A DNA stretch of 64,000 nt from Quatrionicoccus australiensis (GCF_020510525.1 NZ_CP075188.1:3534001-3598000); one strand, 5' to 3'. Shown: positions 13,047-24,027, counted from the stretch's first letter. Made by a program: numbers and translations. Notes: generated from the letters alone by a model not told the origin.

Positions 13047-14101
13047 TTGGCACTCTCGGCGCAAATATTGGCCACTTCTGCGGTGGCGTCGGGCTTGGCC
13101 AGGCTGCGGGCCTTTTCGGCCATTTCCAGCAGCTGGCTGCGGCTGTAGTTCCGGATTAGCGCAATCGCTTCCGGCGTCAATTCGGTTTGCGGCAGCAGGA
13201 AGGCGCCGCCGACATTGACCAGGAATTTCGCATTCCCGGTCTGGTGATCGTCGACCGCATGCGGGAAGGGCACCAGGATGCTGGCGACGCCGGCCGCAGC
13301 CAGTTCCGCAACGGTCAACGCGCCGGAACGGCAAATAACCAGATCGGCCCATTCGTAGGCGCCCGCCATGTCCTCGATGAAAGGCACGCAGTGCGCCTGC
13401 ACACCGACGGCGGCGTAATTGGCCTGCAGGGCTTCGATATGTTTCTCGCCGGCCTGATGCACGATCTGCGGCTGCTGGTCGGCAGCGAGCAGCGCCATCG
13501 CCTTGGGCACGGACTCATTGAGCACCTGGGCGCCGAGACTGCCGCCAATGACCAGCAGGCGCAGGGCGCCAGTACGCTCGGCAAAACGCTCGGCGGGTGC
13601 GGCAATGGCGGCGATTTCCGGGCGCACCGGATTACCCGCCCAGACACAGCCCTTGAGCACGTCGGGGAAACCGCTCACCACCTTGTCGGCAACACCGGCC
13701 AGGACGCGGTTGGCCAGCCCGGCCACGGAATTCTGTTCATGCACGACCAGCGGCTTGCCCAGCAGGGCCGCCATCATGCCGCCCGGGAAGGTGATGTAGC
13801 CGCCCATGCCGAGCACGACGCTGGGCTGCACCTGACGGATCGCCTGCCATGCCTGCCAGAAACCACGCAGCAGGTTGATCGGCAGCAGCAGCTTGCGCAG
13901 CAGACCCTTGCCGCGCAGCGCGGCAAACTTGACCCAGACCATCTCGAAGCCGTGCTGCGGCACCAGGCGGGCTTCCATACCATCCGGATTACCCAGCCAG
14001 ACGACGCGCCAGCCGGCATCGCGGAGCTTGTGAGCAACTGCGAGGGCCGGGAAAATGTGGCCGCCAGTACCGCCGGCCATGATCATGATGGTTTTGCTCA
14101 T
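13043..14101 (-). CDS. murG: UDP-GlcNAc:lipid I GlcNAc-transferase MurG
   Basis: Peripheral inner-membrane glycosyltransferase that turns lipid I into lipid II. The 352-residue GT-B protein has the [16 protein letters not shown] loop at the N-terminus, a basic hydrophobic membrane patch ([17 protein letters not shown]), GGYITFPGG, and the C-terminal [17 protein letters not shown] donor-sugar motif. ATGA overlap with ftsW upstream and GTGA overlap with murC downstream indicate coupling. Confidence 0.98.
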   Translation of the reverse strand: MSKTIMIMAGGTGGHIFPALAVAHKLRDAGWRVVWLGNPDGMEARLVPQHGFEMVWVKFAALRGKGLLRKLLLPINLLRGFWQAWQAIRQVQPSVVLGMGGYITFPGGMMAALLGKPLVVHEQNSVAGLANRVLAGVADKVVSGFPDVLKGCVWAGNPVRPEIAAIAAPAERFAERTGALRLLVIGGSLGAQVLNESVPKAMALLAADQQPQIVHQAGEKHIEALQANYAAVGVQAHCVPFIEDMAGAYEWADLVICRSGALTVAELAAAGVASILVPFPHAVDDHQTGNAKFLVNVGGAFLLPQTELTPEAIALIRNYSRSQLLEMAEKARSLAKPDATAEVANICAESAK

Positions 14102-15261
14102 AGTTTGCCTCCCCGCATGAGTTGCCTGTTCTCCCAGTCAACCCGCAAGAGAATCGCCAGCGCCACGCAGTTGGCGAAGATGCCGGAGCCGCCGAAGCTC
14201 ATCAGCGGCAGGGTCAGGCCCTTGGTCGGCAGCAGGCCCATGTTGACGCCCATGTTGATGAAGGACTGCACGCCGAACCAGATGCCCATGCCCATCGCGA
14301 CCAGCGCCGGGTAAAGGCGGTCGAGCTGGACGCACTGGCGGCCGATGGCGAAGGCACGCTGGACGAGCAGCGCGAACAAGCCGATCACCGCGACAACGCC
14401 GAAGAAACCCATCTCCTCGGCAATCACGGCGAGCAGGAAGTCGGTATGCGCTTCCGGCAGGTAGAACAGTTTCTCGACGCTGGCACCGAGGCCGACGCCG
14501 AACAGCTCGCCACGACCGAAGGCGATCAGCGAGTGCGACAGCTGGTAGCCGCGCCCGAAGGCATCGGCCCACGGATCCATGAAGCCGAAGACGCGGTCGC
14601 GCCGGTAGGGCGAGACGATGATCATTACCGTGAAGGCGATCAGCAGGCCGACGATGAGCAGCGCAAACAGCCGCGCCCGCAGGCCGCCGAGGAAGAGGAT
14701 GCCCATGGCGATCGAGATGATCACGACGAAGGCACCGAAGTCCGGCTCCTTCAACAACAGCATGCCGACGATGGCCATCGCGCCGAACATCGGCAGGAAG
14801 GCCTGTTTCAGGTCATGCATGACGTTGATCTTGCGGACGGTGTAGTCGGCCGCATAGAGCACGGCGAACATTTTCATCAGTTCGGACGGCTGCAAATTGG
14901 CAAAGCCGAGCGGCAGCCAGCGGCGGGCGCCATTGACGTCGCGGCCGAGGCCGGGAATCAGGACGATGGCGAGCAGCACGACGCCGATCATGAACAGGTA
15001 GGGCGAATATTTCTGCCACAGGCTGATCGGCACCTGGAAGGTGACGGCGGCGGCAACCATGCCGATGCACAGGAAGATGCCATGCCGGATCAGGTAGTAG
15101 GCCGGCTGATGATTGGTGAAGCGGCCACCTTCGGCCGTCGCGATCGAGGCCGAATAAACCATGACCAGGCCGATGAAGAGCAGGATCAGCACGCTCCACA
15201 GCAGCGCGTAATCGATCTCGGCCACCTGGCGGCGCGGCGCGTCGAGGGCACCAATCATCAT
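14098..15261 (-). CDS. ftsW: Lipid II polymerase / division protein FtsW
   Basis: SEDS-family septal peptidoglycan glycosyltransferase working with FtsI. The 387-residue protein has about ten hydrophobic spans and the family signatures [16 protein letters not shown] and the C-terminal [10 protein letters not shown] motif. It overlaps murD upstream and murG downstream by ATGA. Two consecutive ATG codons are possible starts; the first forms the overlap. Confidence 0.98.
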   Translation of the reverse strand: MMIGALDAPRRQVAEIDYALLWSVLILLFIGLVMVYSASIATAEGGRFTNHQPAYYLIRHGIFLCIGMVAAAVTFQVPISLWQKYSPYLFMIGVVLLAIVLIPGLGRDVNGARRWLPLGFANLQPSELMKMFAVLYAADYTVRKINVMHDLKQAFLPMFGAMAIVGMLLLKEPDFGAFVVIISIAMGILFLGGLRARLFALLIVGLLIAFTVMIIVSPYRRDRVFGFMDPWADAFGRGYQLSHSLIAFGRGELFGVGLGASVEKLFYLPEAHTDFLLAVIAEEMGFFGVVAVIGLFALLVQRAFAIGRQCVQLDRLYPALVAMGMGIWFGVQSFINMGVNMGLLPTKGLTLPLMSFGGSGIFANCVALAILLRVDWENRQLMRGGKL

Positions 15262-16610
15262 GCCGTCAGCCCTCCCACCGCGTCGATGAAAGCCTGTGCC
15301 CGGTGCGCGTAATTCTTGTACATGTCGAGGCTGGCACAGGCCGGTGAGAGCAGCACGCAGTCGCCGGCTTCGGCATGACCGGCCAGCCAGCGCACGGCGG
15401 CTTCCATGTCGCCGAGGATGCGGGTCGGCACGCCGCTGCCTTCGAGGGCCATGCCGATCGCGGCCGCATCGCGGCCGATCAGCGCCACGGCACGGCCATG
15501 TTTTTCCAGCGCCGGCTTCAAGGGCGAGAAGTCCTGGCCCTTGCCGTCGCCGCCAAGCACGATGGCGACCTTGCGCCCCATGCCTTCGATGGCGGCCAGC
15601 GTGGCGCCGACATTGGTGCCCTTGGAGTCATCGACGTAGAGCACGCCAGCGATCTCGGCAACGGTTTCGACGCGGTGCGGCAGGCCGGCAAAATTCTGCA
15701 GCGGCTCGACCAGACGTTCCGGTGCGACGCCAACCGCCTCGCACAGCGCCAGCGCCGCCATCGCGTTGGCGGCATTGTGCAAACCGGACAGTTTCAGACG
15801 GTCGACCGCTACCAAAGCCTCTTTTCCACGGCAGATGGCGCCATCGACCAAACCGTAATCGACGCCGCGCGGCGCAGCATTCAGGCCGAAGGTGATCATC
15901 TTGCGGCCACAGCGACCATTCGCCATCGACCAGTCGTCATCGCGATTGAGGATCATCGCACCCTTGCCCTGGAAAACGCGCGACTTGGCCTCGGCGTAAT
16001 TGGCAAGGCTACCCTCGTAGCGATCGAGATGATCTTCCGAGATATTGAGCACGGTCGCGGCGGCAGCGTTCAGGTGATGCGTCGTTTCGAGCTGGAAGCT
16101 GGACAACTCGACCACCCAGACTTGCGGCAAAGCGCCGGCATCCTGCGCGTCCATCAGCGCATCGAGCGCCGACGGCGAGATGTTGCCGCAGGCAATCGCC
16201 GGCACGCCGGCCGCATTCAGCAGATAGGCGGTCAGCGCCGTGGTCGTCGTCTTGCCGTTGCTGCCGGTAATCGCAATGATCTGCGAGCCCGCCACCTGTT
16301 CGCGCACGCCGGCGGCAAACAGCTCGATTTCGGAGATCAGGGGCAGGTCGACCGCAGCAATGGCCGGCGTCGCCTTGGGCACGCCCGGCGACAGCGCGAC
16401 CAGTTCGCAACCGGCAAACGTGGCCGGCGTGAACTCGCCGGCGAGCAGCTCGGCGCCCGGCGCCACCGCTTGCAGGGCATCGACGTTCGGCGGGTTGGCG
16501 CGCGAATCGACGACACGGACGCACGCGCCCTGACGATGCAGCCACTTGGCCATCGCCAGTCCGGACTCACCGAGCCCGATTACCAGAACGCGTTTGCCCT
16601 TGAGTTCCAT
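15258..16610 (-). CDS. murD: UDP-N-acetylmuramoyl-L-alanine--D-glutamate ligase MurD
   Basis: Adds D-glutamate to the growing UDP-MurNAc peptide. The 450-residue protein starts MELKGKRVLVIGLGESGLAM, with the P-loop [28 protein letters not shown], and a C-terminal LLSPACASLDMYKNYAHR motif typical of MurD. The start lies two bases after the mraY stop. A longer frame extending to 17423 is antisense or off-frame of mraY and is ignored. Confidence 0.98.
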   Translation of the reverse strand: MELKGKRVLVIGLGESGLAMAKWLHRQGACVRVVDSRANPPNVDALQAVAPGAELLAGEFTPATFAGCELVALSPGVPKATPAIAAVDLPLISEIELFAAGVREQVAGSQIIAITGSNGKTTTTALTAYLLNAAGVPAIACGNISPSALDALMDAQDAGALPQVWVVELSSFQLETTHHLNAAAATVLNISEDHLDRYEGSLANYAEAKSRVFQGKGAMILNRDDDWSMANGRCGRKMITFGLNAAPRGVDYGLVDGAICRGKEALVAVDRLKLSGLHNAANAMAALALCEAVGVAPERLVEPLQNFAGLPHRVETVAEIAGVLYVDDSKGTNVGATLAAIEGMGRKVAIVLGGDGKGQDFSPLKPALEKHGRAVALIGRDAAAIGMALEGSGVPTRILGDMEAAVRWLAGHAEAGDCVLLSPACASLDMYKNYAHRAQAFIDAVGGLTA

Positions 16611-16612
16611 GT

Positions 16613-17716
16613 TTACCGCAGCTTCAACGACGACAGCCCGACCAGCACGAGCATGATGGTGATGATCCAGAAGCGGACGACGACTTGCGTCTCCTTCCAG
16701 CCGGTCTGTTCGAAATGGTGGTGCAGCGGCGCCATGCGCAGGATGCGGCGGCCCTCGCCGTATTTTTTCTTGGTGTATTTGAACCAGCTGACCTGCAGCA
16801 TCACCGACAGGGTTTCGACGACGAAGACGCCACCCATGATCAGCAACACGATTTCCTGGCGGATGATCACGGCCACGATGCCGAGCGCAGCGCCGAGCGC
16901 CAGCGCACCGACGTCGCCCATGAAGACTTCGGCCGGATAGGCGTTGAACCACAGGAAGCCGAGGCCGGCCCCGGCAATCGCACCGAGGAAGATGCACAGC
17001 TCGCCAGCGCCCGGCACGTAGGGAATCAGCAAATATTTGGCGTACACCGCATGGCCGGTAACGTAGGCGAAGAGCACGAAGGCCGAGGCGATCATCACGG
17101 TCGGCATGATCGCCAGGCCGTCCAGGCCGTCGGTCAGATTGACCGCATTGCTGGTGCCGACGATGACGAAATAGGTCAGCGTGATGAAGCCGATGATCCC
17201 CAGCGGATAGGCGACCGACTTGAAGAAGGGCACGATGAGCTGGGTTTCGGCGCCGGACTTGGCAGAGAAGGCAAGGAAGAGCGCGGCACCGATGCCAAGC
17301 ACCGATTGCCAGAAGTATTTCCACTTGGCGGCCAGGCCGGCCGGATCGCGATAGACCACCTTCTTCCAGTCGTCGTACCAGCCGACGATGCCGTAGCCGA
17401 GCGTAACCACCAGCACGGTCCACACGTATTTATTGGTCAAATCGCCCCACAGCAACGTCGTGATGCCGATCGCGATGAGGATCAGGACGCCGCCCATGGT
17501 CGGCGTACCGGATTTGACGAGATGCGTCTGCGGCCCGTCGGTGCGCACCGCCTGACCGATCTTCTTGGCGGCCAGCCAGCGAATGACGCCGGGGCCGGCG
17601 GCAAAGGAGATGAGCAGCGCGGTCATCGCCGCCAGCACGGTACGCAACGTGATGTAGTTGAACACGTTGAAGAAACGCACGTCCTGTGCGAGCCATTGGG
17701 CCAATGCGAGCAGCAT
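16613..17716 (-). CDS. mraY: Phospho-MurNAc-pentapeptide translocase MraY
   Basis: Makes lipid I at the inner membrane by transferring phospho-MurNAc-pentapeptide to undecaprenyl phosphate. The 367-residue polytopic protein carries [34 protein letters not shown] and the [12 protein letters not shown] signature. The ATG at 17716 shares one base with the murF stop (TGATG); the upstream extension to 17860 is not MraY-like. Confidence 0.98.
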   Translation of the reverse strand: MLLALAQWLAQDVRFFNVFNYITLRTVLAAMTALLISFAAGPGVIRWLAAKKIGQAVRTDGPQTHLVKSGTPTMGGVLILIAIGITTLLWGDLTNKYVWTVLVVTLGYGIVGWYDDWKKVVYRDPAGLAAKWKYFWQSVLGIGAALFLAFSAKSGAETQLIVPFFKSVAYPLGIIGFITLTYFVIVGTSNAVNLTDGLDGLAIMPTVMIASAFVLFAYVTGHAVYAKYLLIPYVPGAGELCIFLGAIAGAGLGFLWFNAYPAEVFMGDVGALALGAALGIVAVIIRQEIVLLIMGGVFVVETLSVMLQVSWFKYTKKKYGEGRRILRMAPLHHHFEQTGWKETQVVVRFWIITIMLVLVGLSSLKLR

Positions 17717-19086
17717 CAGTGGTTCTCCTGCGGGGTTGCAACGGCGGCGAGCGCATCGGCGACCCGTTCCATTTTCATGAAGCGCGAGCCCTTCACCAGT
17801 ACGGTGGTTTCCGGGCCCAATTCCTTGTCGACCGCTGCGATCAGCTTTTCGACATTGCAATAGTGACGGGCGCCTTCACCGAAGTTGCGCACCGCCTGCT
17901 GTGCCGCATCGCCCAGCGCGTACAGGCGGTCGATACCCTGGCTCTTGGCATAGCCGCCGATCTCGTCGTGATACTGGCCGCTCGCTTCACCGATTTCGCC
18001 CATGTCGCCAAGAACGAACAGTTTGCGACCGATGGTCGCGGCGAGCACGTCGATGCCGGCGCGCACCGAATCCGGATTGGCGTTGTAGGTGTCGTCGAGA
18101 ATCTCGGCGCCGTTCTTGCCGCTGCGCCGCTGCAGACGGCCCTTGACGCCGGCAAAGCTCTCCAGGCCGGCGAGCACCGCCGACAGCGGCAGGCCGGCGG
18201 CGAGGCAGGCGGCAGCAGCAGCCATCGCGTTGCGCGCGTTGTGGCGGCCGGGAATGCTCAGGCGGATCGCCGCTTCGCCTTCCTGCGCACAAACTTCGAG
18301 CGCCGTTTCCAGGCCATGCTGGCGCACCTTGCCGAACACGTCGGCGGCATGATCGACGCCGAAAGTACGCACCGCATGCGGCGCCGCCATCGCGCGCCAG
18401 GTCTCAGCATAAGCGTCGTCGGCGTTGATCACGGCGACACCGTTGGCCTGCAGGCCGGCAAAGATGCTGCCTTTTTCCCGGGCCACTTCGTCGAGATCGC
18501 CCATGCCTTCGAGGTGGGCACGCTGCGCGTTGGTGACCAGCGCCACGGTGGGCGCGCCGAGCGGTGCCAGGTAGGCGATTTCACCGGGATGGTTCATGCC
18601 CATCTCGATCACCGCGGCACGATGCGTCGCGTTGAGGCCGAGCAGCGTCAGCGGCAGACCGATATCGTTGTTGAGGTTGCCGCGCGTCGCCAGCACGGCA
18701 TCGCCGAAGGCAGCCTTGAGGATGGCGGCGATCATTTCCTTGGTCGTCGTCTTGCCGTTCGAACCGGTTACGGCGATCACCGGAATATCGAACTGGGCGC
18801 GCCAGGCGGCGGCGAGACGACCGAGGGCCAGCCGCGTGTCGTCCACGACCACGGCCGAAACACCGGCCGGCAGCTTCGTTTCGTCAGCTACCAGCAGCGC
18901 CGTTGCACCACTGGCAACGGCCGGCGCGAGGAAGTCGTGCGCATCGAAACGTTCGCCGCGCAGCGCGATGAACAGTTGGCCGGCGGCAATGGCGCGCGTA
19001 TCGGTCGACACGCCGGAAAGGGGCAAATCCGCCCCGACGAGACGGCCATCTACAGCCTGGGCAACACGGGAAAGCAGCCAGTTCAT
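17716..19086 (-). CDS. murF: UDP-MurNAc-tripeptide--D-alanyl-D-alanine ligase MurF
   Basis: Attaches D-Ala-D-Ala, the product of Ddl, to give the pentapeptide. The 456-residue protein has the Mur N-domain ([20 protein letters not shown]), P-loop [23 protein letters not shown], and LGDMGEIGE. It overlaps murE (ATGA) and mraY (TGATG). Confidence 0.98.
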   Translation of the reverse strand: MNWLLSRVAQAVDGRLVGADLPLSGVSTDTRAIAAGQLFIALRGERFDAHDFLAPAVASGATALLVADETKLPAGVSAVVVDDTRLALGRLAAAWRAQFDIPVIAVTGSNGKTTTKEMIAAILKAAFGDAVLATRGNLNNDIGLPLTLLGLNATHRAAVIEMGMNHPGEIAYLAPLGAPTVALVTNAQRAHLEGMGDLDEVAREKGSIFAGLQANGVAVINADDAYAETWRAMAAPHAVRTFGVDHAADVFGKVRQHGLETALEVCAQEGEAAIRLSIPGRHNARNAMAAAAACLAAGLPLSAVLAGLESFAGVKGRLQRRSGKNGAEILDDTYNANPDSVRAGIDVLAATIGRKLFVLGDMGEIGEASGQYHDEIGGYAKSQGIDRLYALGDAAQQAVRNFGEGARHYCNVEKLIAAVDKELGPETTVLVKGSRFMKMERVADALAAVATPQENH

Positions 19087-20558
19087 GCGGCAACCTCCTT
19101 GGTTTGGGTCTGACGCAAGGCAAGCGCGGCCTGCGCTTGCTCGAGATCGGAAAAGTGATTGCGCACGCCGGCCACTTCCTGGTACTGCTCGTGGCCCTTG
19201 CCGGCGAGCAGGATGACGTCGCGGGCGTCGGCTTCGAGAATGGCGCGCCGGATCGCGGCGGCACGATCAGCCTCGACGTCGGGCGCATTCATGCCGGCAG
19301 TGATTTGTTCAATGATGGCTTGCGGCGCTTCGCTGCGCGGATTGTCGCTGGTCACCAGCACGCGGTCGGCCAGGGCAGCCGCCACAGCGCCCATCTGCGG
19401 ACGCTTGCCGGGATCGCGATCGCCGCCGCAGCCGAAGACTGCGCAGAGCTTGCCGCCCCGCGTTTCGGCGGTCGGACGCAGGGCGCCGAGCGCATTTTCC
19501 AGCGCGTCGGGCGTGTGGGCGTAATCGACGACGACCAGCGGCTCGCCATTGCCCCCCAGGCGCTGCATGCGGCCGGCCGGTGCGGTCAGTTCGGACAGGC
19601 GACGCACCACTTCCATCGCCGAGACGCCGGCATCGTGCAGCACGGCCGCCACGGCAAGCAGGTTGGAGATGTTGTAACGCCCGACCAGCGGCGTATCAAC
19701 CGTACCGCGACCGTTCGGCAGATGCAGGCTGAAGCGCTGACCGAACGGGGTTTCGACCAGATTCTCGGCCCGAACCAGCGCCGGGAAATCGCGCTTCGCC
19801 TCGCCAATCGCGTAACCGAGCACGCGCATTGCCGTCGTTTCGCGAATCAGCTTCAGGCCCAGCTCGTCGTCCAGATTGATGATCGCGGTGCGCAGGCGCG
19901 GCCAGGCAAACAGCTTTTCCTTGGCGGCGGCGTAAGCCTCCATGCTGCCGTGGTAGTCGAGGTGATCGCGGGTGAAATTGGTGAACACGGCAACATCGAC
20001 GCGGGCGCCGTTCATCCGCCCTTCCTCGATGCCGATCGAACTGGCTTCGAGGGCACAGGCGGCAGCACCGGCGGTGCGGAATTGCGCCAGATAGCGCATC
20101 AGCGTCGTTGCTTCCGGCGTCGTGAAGCCGGTTTCGCTCAGCGCATCGGGGAAGCCGGCGCCGAGCGTGCCGATCACCGCACACGGCTTGGCATAAGCCT
20201 GGGCAATGCACTGGCTGATCGTCGTCTTGCCGTTGGTGCCGGTAATCGCGATCAAGGACAGGCCTTCGCTCGGATGACCATAAACGGCGTGCGCCAGCGG
20301 CCCGGCCAGCGGGCGCAGGGCGGCATGCGCGAAATTCGCAACGGTCAACGCCGGATTCCAGGCAAAATCGCCGCCCGGCTGCCAGACCACGGCGACCGCG
20401 CCACGCGCGACGGCATCGGCGATGTAGCGACGACCATCGGCCAGATCGCCGGGATAAGCCAGGAAAAGATCACCGGGCTGCACCTGGCGGCTGTCGTCAG
20501 CGACACCGGTCGGCACGACATTCATGCTTTCCAGGCGATCGAGGATTTCGCGCGGCAT
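19083..20558 (-). CDS. murE: UDP-MurNAc-L-alanyl-D-glutamate--2,6-diaminopimelate ligase MurE
   Basis: Adds the third peptide residue. The DNPR motif (TSDNPRSE) in the C-terminal domain marks the meso-diaminopimelate-specific class, so the peptidoglycan should be the normal Gram-negative type. The 491-residue protein has P-loop ITGTNGKTTISQC and YHGSMEAYAAAKEKLF around the carbamylated lysine. The start MPREILDR is two bases after the ftsI stop, with an A/G-rich ribosome-binding site inside the ftsI end. A longer frame reaching 21179 is an ftsI shadow. Confidence 0.98.
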   Translation of the reverse strand: MPREILDRLESMNVVPTGVADDSRQVQPGDLFLAYPGDLADGRRYIADAVARGAVAVVWQPGGDFAWNPALTVANFAHAALRPLAGPLAHAVYGHPSEGLSLIAITGTNGKTTISQCIAQAYAKPCAVIGTLGAGFPDALSETGFTTPEATTLMRYLAQFRTAGAAACALEASSIGIEEGRMNGARVDVAVFTNFTRDHLDYHGSMEAYAAAKEKLFAWPRLRTAIINLDDELGLKLIRETTAMRVLGYAIGEAKRDFPALVRAENLVETPFGQRFSLHLPNGRGTVDTPLVGRYNISNLLAVAAVLHDAGVSAMEVVRRLSELTAPAGRMQRLGGNGEPLVVVDYAHTPDALENALGALRPTAETRGGKLCAVFGCGGDRDPGKRPQMGAVAAALADRVLVTSDNPRSEAPQAIIEQITAGMNAPDVEADRAAAIRRAILEADARDVILLAGKGHEQYQEVAGVRNHFSDLEQAQAALALRQTQTKEVAA

Positions 20559-20560
20559 GC

Positions 20561-22309
20561 TCACAGCGCCCCCTTTGCGGCGGTCGACTCGGCCACCTGG
20601 ACCGGCGCATCCTGCGGCACGCCAAGCGTGCGCAAGGCGCCACTCATGATCTGGGAAAAGGCCGGCCCCGCCACATCGCCACCATAGTGGGCACCGCCGG
20701 ATGGCTCGTCGATCATCACCGCAACGACCAGGCGCGGCTCGCTGATCGGTGCGATACCGACGAAAGATGCCACGTACTTGCGGGCATAAACACCGCCTTC
20801 GATCTTGTAGGCTGTACCGGTCTTGCCGCCCACCCGGTAACCGGCGACGCGCGCCTTGGGTGCGGTACCCTCGGGCTGCACGGCCATTTCCAGCATGGCG
20901 CGCACTTCGCGCACGGTCTGCGGCGAAAAGATCCGGATGCCATGCACCGGCGTATCGTCGAGACGGATCAGCGAGAGCGGCATCAACTCGCCGTCGCGGG
21001 CAAAAACGGTATAAGCCCGGGCCAACTGGACCAGGCTGACGGCAATGCCATGTCCGTAGGACATCGTGGCCTGCTCGATCGGTTTCCAGGTTTTCCAGGG
21101 GCGCAGCCGGCCATTGACCTCGCCGGGGAAACCAAGGTTGGGCGCCTGACCAAATCCGACGCTGTCGAACATTTCCCACATTTCCTTGGGCGGGAAGCCG
21201 AGCGCGATCTTGGCGGTACCGACGTTGGACGATTTCTGGATGACCTGGGCCACGGTCAGCGCCCCGTGCGGGTGAGCATCGGAAATGGTCGCCGTGCCGA
21301 TGGTCAGCTTGCCCGGCGCAGTATTGATCACGGTATCGAAACGCACCTTGCCGCGATCAAGCGCCAGGGCGGCCGTAAACGGCTTCATCACCGACCCCGG
21401 CTCGAAGGTGTCGGTGATGGCGCGGTTACGCAGTTGCGCACCGGACAGGCTGTGCCGGTTGTTCGGGTTGTAGGTCGGCCAGTTGGCCAGGGCGAGGATC
21501 TCGCCGCTGCGGGCATCGATGACGATGGCGCCACCTGCCTTGGCGTTATTGGTATCGACCGCAGCCTTGAGATTGCTGAAAGCGAGATACTGGATTTTCG
21601 AATCGAGCGCCAGGCGGACATCCTTGCCATCCTGCGGCGGCTTGGTCGCGCCGACGTCTTCGACAATGCTGCCACGGCGGTCGCGGATGACGGTGCGACT
21701 CCCCGGATGGCCAAGCAGGCTCTGCTGGAAAGCCAGCTCGACGCCTTCCAGACCCTTGTCGTCCACGCCGGTAAAGCCCACGATGTGGGCGGTCATATCA
21801 CCGGTCGGGTAGTAGCGACGGTATTCAAGCTCCTGATGCACGCCGGGCAGCTTCAGCCTGGCGATGCGATCGGCAGTCTCCGGCGGCACCTGGCGCTTGA
21901 CGAAGGTGAAGGTCTTTTCCGAGGCGAGCTTGCCATCGAGTTCGCGCGGACTCATTTCGAGCAGCGCGGCCAGTTGCTTCTTCTGGTCGGCAGCCATCGT
22001 CCGCGCATCGCCGGGAATCGCCCAGATCGACTTCATCGGCGTAGATACGGCCAGCATGTCGCCATTGCGATCGGTAATCTTGCCGCGCGAAGCGGAAACC
22101 TCGATGTCGCGGCGATAACGGGAATCGCCCTTTTCCTGCAGGAAATCGTTATTGATGACCTGCAGATAGAAACCACGCGCCACCAGCGCCAAAAAAGCCG
22201 CCATCAGCAGCAAGCCGACCGTGCGCGAGCGCCAGCCCTGCAGGGCTAGTTGCAGCACCGGGCTTTCGGTAAAACGATGACCGCGTTGCGGACGACGACG
22301 CACAACCAT
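20561..22309 (-). CDS. ftsI: Septal peptidoglycan transpeptidase FtsI (PBP3)
   Basis: Class B penicillin-binding protein that cross-links septal peptidoglycan with FtsW. The 582-residue protein has a cytoplasmic basic N-terminus, one transmembrane span (about 30-50), a pedestal domain with SRGKITDRNG, and the transpeptidase motifs SVMK at about 306-309, SSN at about 360-362, and KTG at about 496-498. All catalytic residues are intact. TGATG overlap with ftsL. Confidence 0.98.
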   Translation of the reverse strand: MVVRRRPQRGHRFTESPVLQLALQGWRSRTVGLLLMAAFLALVARGFYLQVINNDFLQEKGDSRYRRDIEVSASRGKITDRNGDMLAVSTPMKSIWAIPGDARTMAADQKKQLAALLEMSPRELDGKLASEKTFTFVKRQVPPETADRIARLKLPGVHQELEYRRYYPTGDMTAHIVGFTGVDDKGLEGVELAFQQSLLGHPGSRTVIRDRRGSIVEDVGATKPPQDGKDVRLALDSKIQYLAFSNLKAAVDTNNAKAGGAIVIDARSGEILALANWPTYNPNNRHSLSGAQLRNRAITDTFEPGSVMKPFTAALALDRGKVRFDTVINTAPGKLTIGTATISDAHPHGALTVAQVIQKSSNVGTAKIALGFPPKEMWEMFDSVGFGQAPNLGFPGEVNGRLRPWKTWKPIEQATMSYGHGIAVSLVQLARAYTVFARDGELMPLSLIRLDDTPVHGIRIFSPQTVREVRAMLEMAVQPEGTAPKARVAGYRVGGKTGTAYKIEGGVYARKYVASFVGIAPISEPRLVVAVMIDEPSGGAHYGGDVAGPAFSQIMSGALRTLGVPQDAPVQVAESTAAKGAL

Positions 22310-22584
22310 CAGCGCGCTCCCTTGGGCAGCGGCGCCACGACACGCCCGGCCGCATCCGGCAGCACCATGTGCAGGCGACTGCGGGCAATCTGCTCGACGC
22401 GCGGATGCGTTGCCCAGGTCGACAGCTCAAGCTGCAACTGACCATATTCAACATCAAGCTGACGCGCCCGCTCCTGCTCGCTTTCGAGATCCTGGAACAG
22501 CTTGCGCGCGCGGTGCTGAGAGGTCACCACACCCAGCGCGCAAACAACCGCAATCAGGAGAAGGATCATGTTGAAGCGAACCAT
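22309..22584 (-). CDS. ftsL: Cell division protein FtsL
   Basis: Small bitopic divisome protein that forms a coiled coil with FtsB and activates FtsWI. The 91-residue product has one transmembrane span (about 5-22) followed by an amphipathic coiled coil (RARKLFQDLESEQERARQL). The ATG at 22584 shares one base with the rsmH stop; a GTG one codon upstream is also possible. Sequence conservation is low in this family, so the name rests on size, topology and position between rsmH and ftsI. Confidence 0.93.
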   Translation of the reverse strand: MVRFNMILLLIAVVCALGVVTSQHRARKLFQDLESEQERARQLDVEYGQLQLELSTWATHPRVEQIARSRLHMVLPDAAGRVVAPLPKGAR

Positions 22585-23510
22585 CACAGCTTCTCCGCCA
22601 CCCGCATCACGGCGCTGCGCGCCCGCGGATTGGCTGCGATTTCAGCCGCCGACGGCTTGATCATCTTGCCGACCAGGCGCAACTTGGGCTGCGGCAACTG
22701 ATCGGCACGCAGCGGCAAGCCCTTGGGCAGGGTGTCAGCGGTCGACTGCGCGCGCATGAAGTTTTTGACGATACGATCTTCCAGAGAATGGAAGGAAATC
22801 ACCACCAGACGCCCGCCCGGCTTGAGCAGCTCGAGCGCCTGCGGCAGGGCTACCTCCAGCTGGCGGAGCTCTTGATTGATATGAATCCGTAAAGCTTGAA
22901 AGCTGCGCGTCGCCGGGTCCTGCCCTGGCTCACGGGTGCGCACGGTCTCGCGTACGAGAGTCGCGAACTGGCCTGTTGTGACAATTGGTTGTTCGAGCCG
23001 AGTAGCCACAACCTTCTTTGCAATCTGGAAAGCAAACCGTTCTTCGCCATAATTTCTGATGACCTCCGTAATTTCCCTTATTTCGGCCCGCGCCAGCCAC
23101 TCGGCCGCCGTCTCGCCCTGCGTCACATCCATGCGCATGTCGAGCGGCGCGTCGTAGCGGAAGCTGAAACCGCGCTCCCCGTCGTCGATCTGCGGCGACG
23201 ACACCCCCACATCAAAAAGGATTCCATCGACGTCGCGCACACCGGCTTCGGCCGCCGCTTCGGCGATTTCACCGAAAGCGCGATGCACCAGCAGGAAACG
23301 GGAGTCGGCAATGGCCGCACCGGCCGCAATCGCGTGCAGGTCACGGTCGACCGCCACCAGGCGGCCTTTTTCATTCAGTTTGGAAAGAATCCGGCGGCTG
23401 TGCCCGCCGCGCCCGAAGGTGGCATCCATGTAGACGCCATCCGCCTTGATCGCCAGGGAATCTACCGCCTCATCAAGCAGCACCGTGACGTGGGTGCTAC
23501 CCGCGGTCAC
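22584..23510 (-). CDS. rsmH: 16S rRNA (cytosine1402-N4)-methyltransferase RsmH
   Basis: SAM-dependent methyltransferase that modifies C1402 in the ribosomal decoding centre (formerly MraW). The 308-residue protein has [13 protein letters not shown], the [15 protein letters not shown] site, [12 protein letters not shown], and [16 protein letters not shown]. The start is GTG and overlaps the mraZ stop as GTGA, so translation is probably coupled to mraZ. Confidence 0.98.
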   Translation of the reverse strand: MTAGSTHVTVLLDEAVDSLAIKADGVYMDATFGRGGHSRRILSKLNEKGRLVAVDRDLHAIAAGAAIADSRFLLVHRAFGEIAEAAAEAGVRDVDGILFDVGVSSPQIDDGERGFSFRYDAPLDMRMDVTQGETAAEWLARAEIREITEVIRNYGEERFAFQIAKKVVATRLEQPIVTTGQFATLVRETVRTREPGQDPATRSFQALRIHINQELRQLEVALPQALELLKPGGRLVVISFHSLEDRIVKNFMRAQSTADTLPKGLPLRADQLPQPKLRLVGKMIKPSAAEIAANPRARSAVMRVAEKL

Positions 23511-23953
23511 AGCACCAGATCCCCGAAGCCCGGCGGCAGGTCGCCGGACAGCGCCTCCGCAGCCAGATCGTTTTGCGCCTTCCAGCCGGCCTCGCTCCAG
23601 ATTTCGAAGTGCGTACCCATGCCCACCAGATAGACCGTCTTGCCGAGATTGGCGTATTCGCGCAACTCGGTAGAAACCAGCAGACGGCCGGCGGAATCAA
23701 GCTCTTCGGTACGCGCATTACCGACCAACACACGCTTGATCGAGGCAATTGCCGGATTGAGGCTGGAGCCCTTGAGAATCTGGTCGCGGATCGGCTGCCA
23801 GGCCGGCGACGGGTAAAGCAGCAAACAGCGATGCGGGTGCGCCGTCAGGACGAGCGAGCCCTCAGCGGCGGCGAGCAGGGACTCGCGGTGTCTTGCCGGT
23901 ATGGCAAGCCGCCCCTTCGCATCCAGACTGATTGCTGCAGCCCCTTCAAACAT
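23507..23953 (-). CDS. mraZ: Transcriptional regulator MraZ
   Basis: First gene of the dcw cluster. MraZ is an AbrB-fold ring-forming DNA-binding protein that represses its own operon in E. coli. The 148-residue product starts [23 protein letters not shown], the DNA-binding signature; a second [16 protein letters not shown] copy follows, giving the usual tandem SpoVT/AbrB repeat. GAGG six bases before the ATG supports 23953, while 23980 adds a non-family N-terminus. Phased MraZ-box-like repeats lie directly upstream. Confidence 0.97.
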   Translation of the reverse strand: MFEGAAAISLDAKGRLAIPARHRESLLAAAEGSLVLTAHPHRCLLLYPSPAWQPIRDQILKGSSLNPAIASIKRVLVGNARTEELDSAGRLLVSTELREYANLGKTVYLVGMGTHFEIWSEAGWKAQNDLAAEALSGDLPPGFGDLVL

Positions 23954-23964
23954 CCCTTGCCTCA

Positions 23965-23999
23965 CTCCCCGTTTACCCACTTTTCAACACGTTTTCCCA
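23965..23999 (-). promoter_or_regulatory. Candidate MraZ operator (phased TGGGN boxes)
   Basis: Read on the minus strand, pentamers TGGGA (23995-23999), TGTTG (23985-23989), TGGGT (23975-23979) and GGGAG (23965-23969) repeat every 10 bp. The first and third match the TGGGN box known for E. coli MraZ, which also uses 5-base spacers; the second and fourth are degenerate. AAAGTG, the core known from Mycoplasma MraZ sites, overlaps the first and third boxes in full or in part. The array lies between the -10 and the mraZ ribosome-binding site, a good position for autorepression. Confidence 0.7.
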
Positions 24000-24027
24000 C
24001 TTTAGAGCAACAACACTGCTCAGTCAA
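23999..24027 (-). promoter_or_regulatory. dcw cluster promoter (sigma70-like)
   Basis: The minus strand reads TTGACT (24022-24027), a 17-base spacer, then TAAAGT (23999-24004). Both hexamers are close to consensus and the spacing is ideal. The -10 runs straight into the first MraZ box. This is the only convincing promoter seen for the genes from mraZ to ftsZ. Confidence 0.75.

Noticed and set aside
15258..17423. Apparent 721-residue fusion including MurD
   Set aside because: The N-terminal part is mraY in another frame; true MurD starts at 16610.
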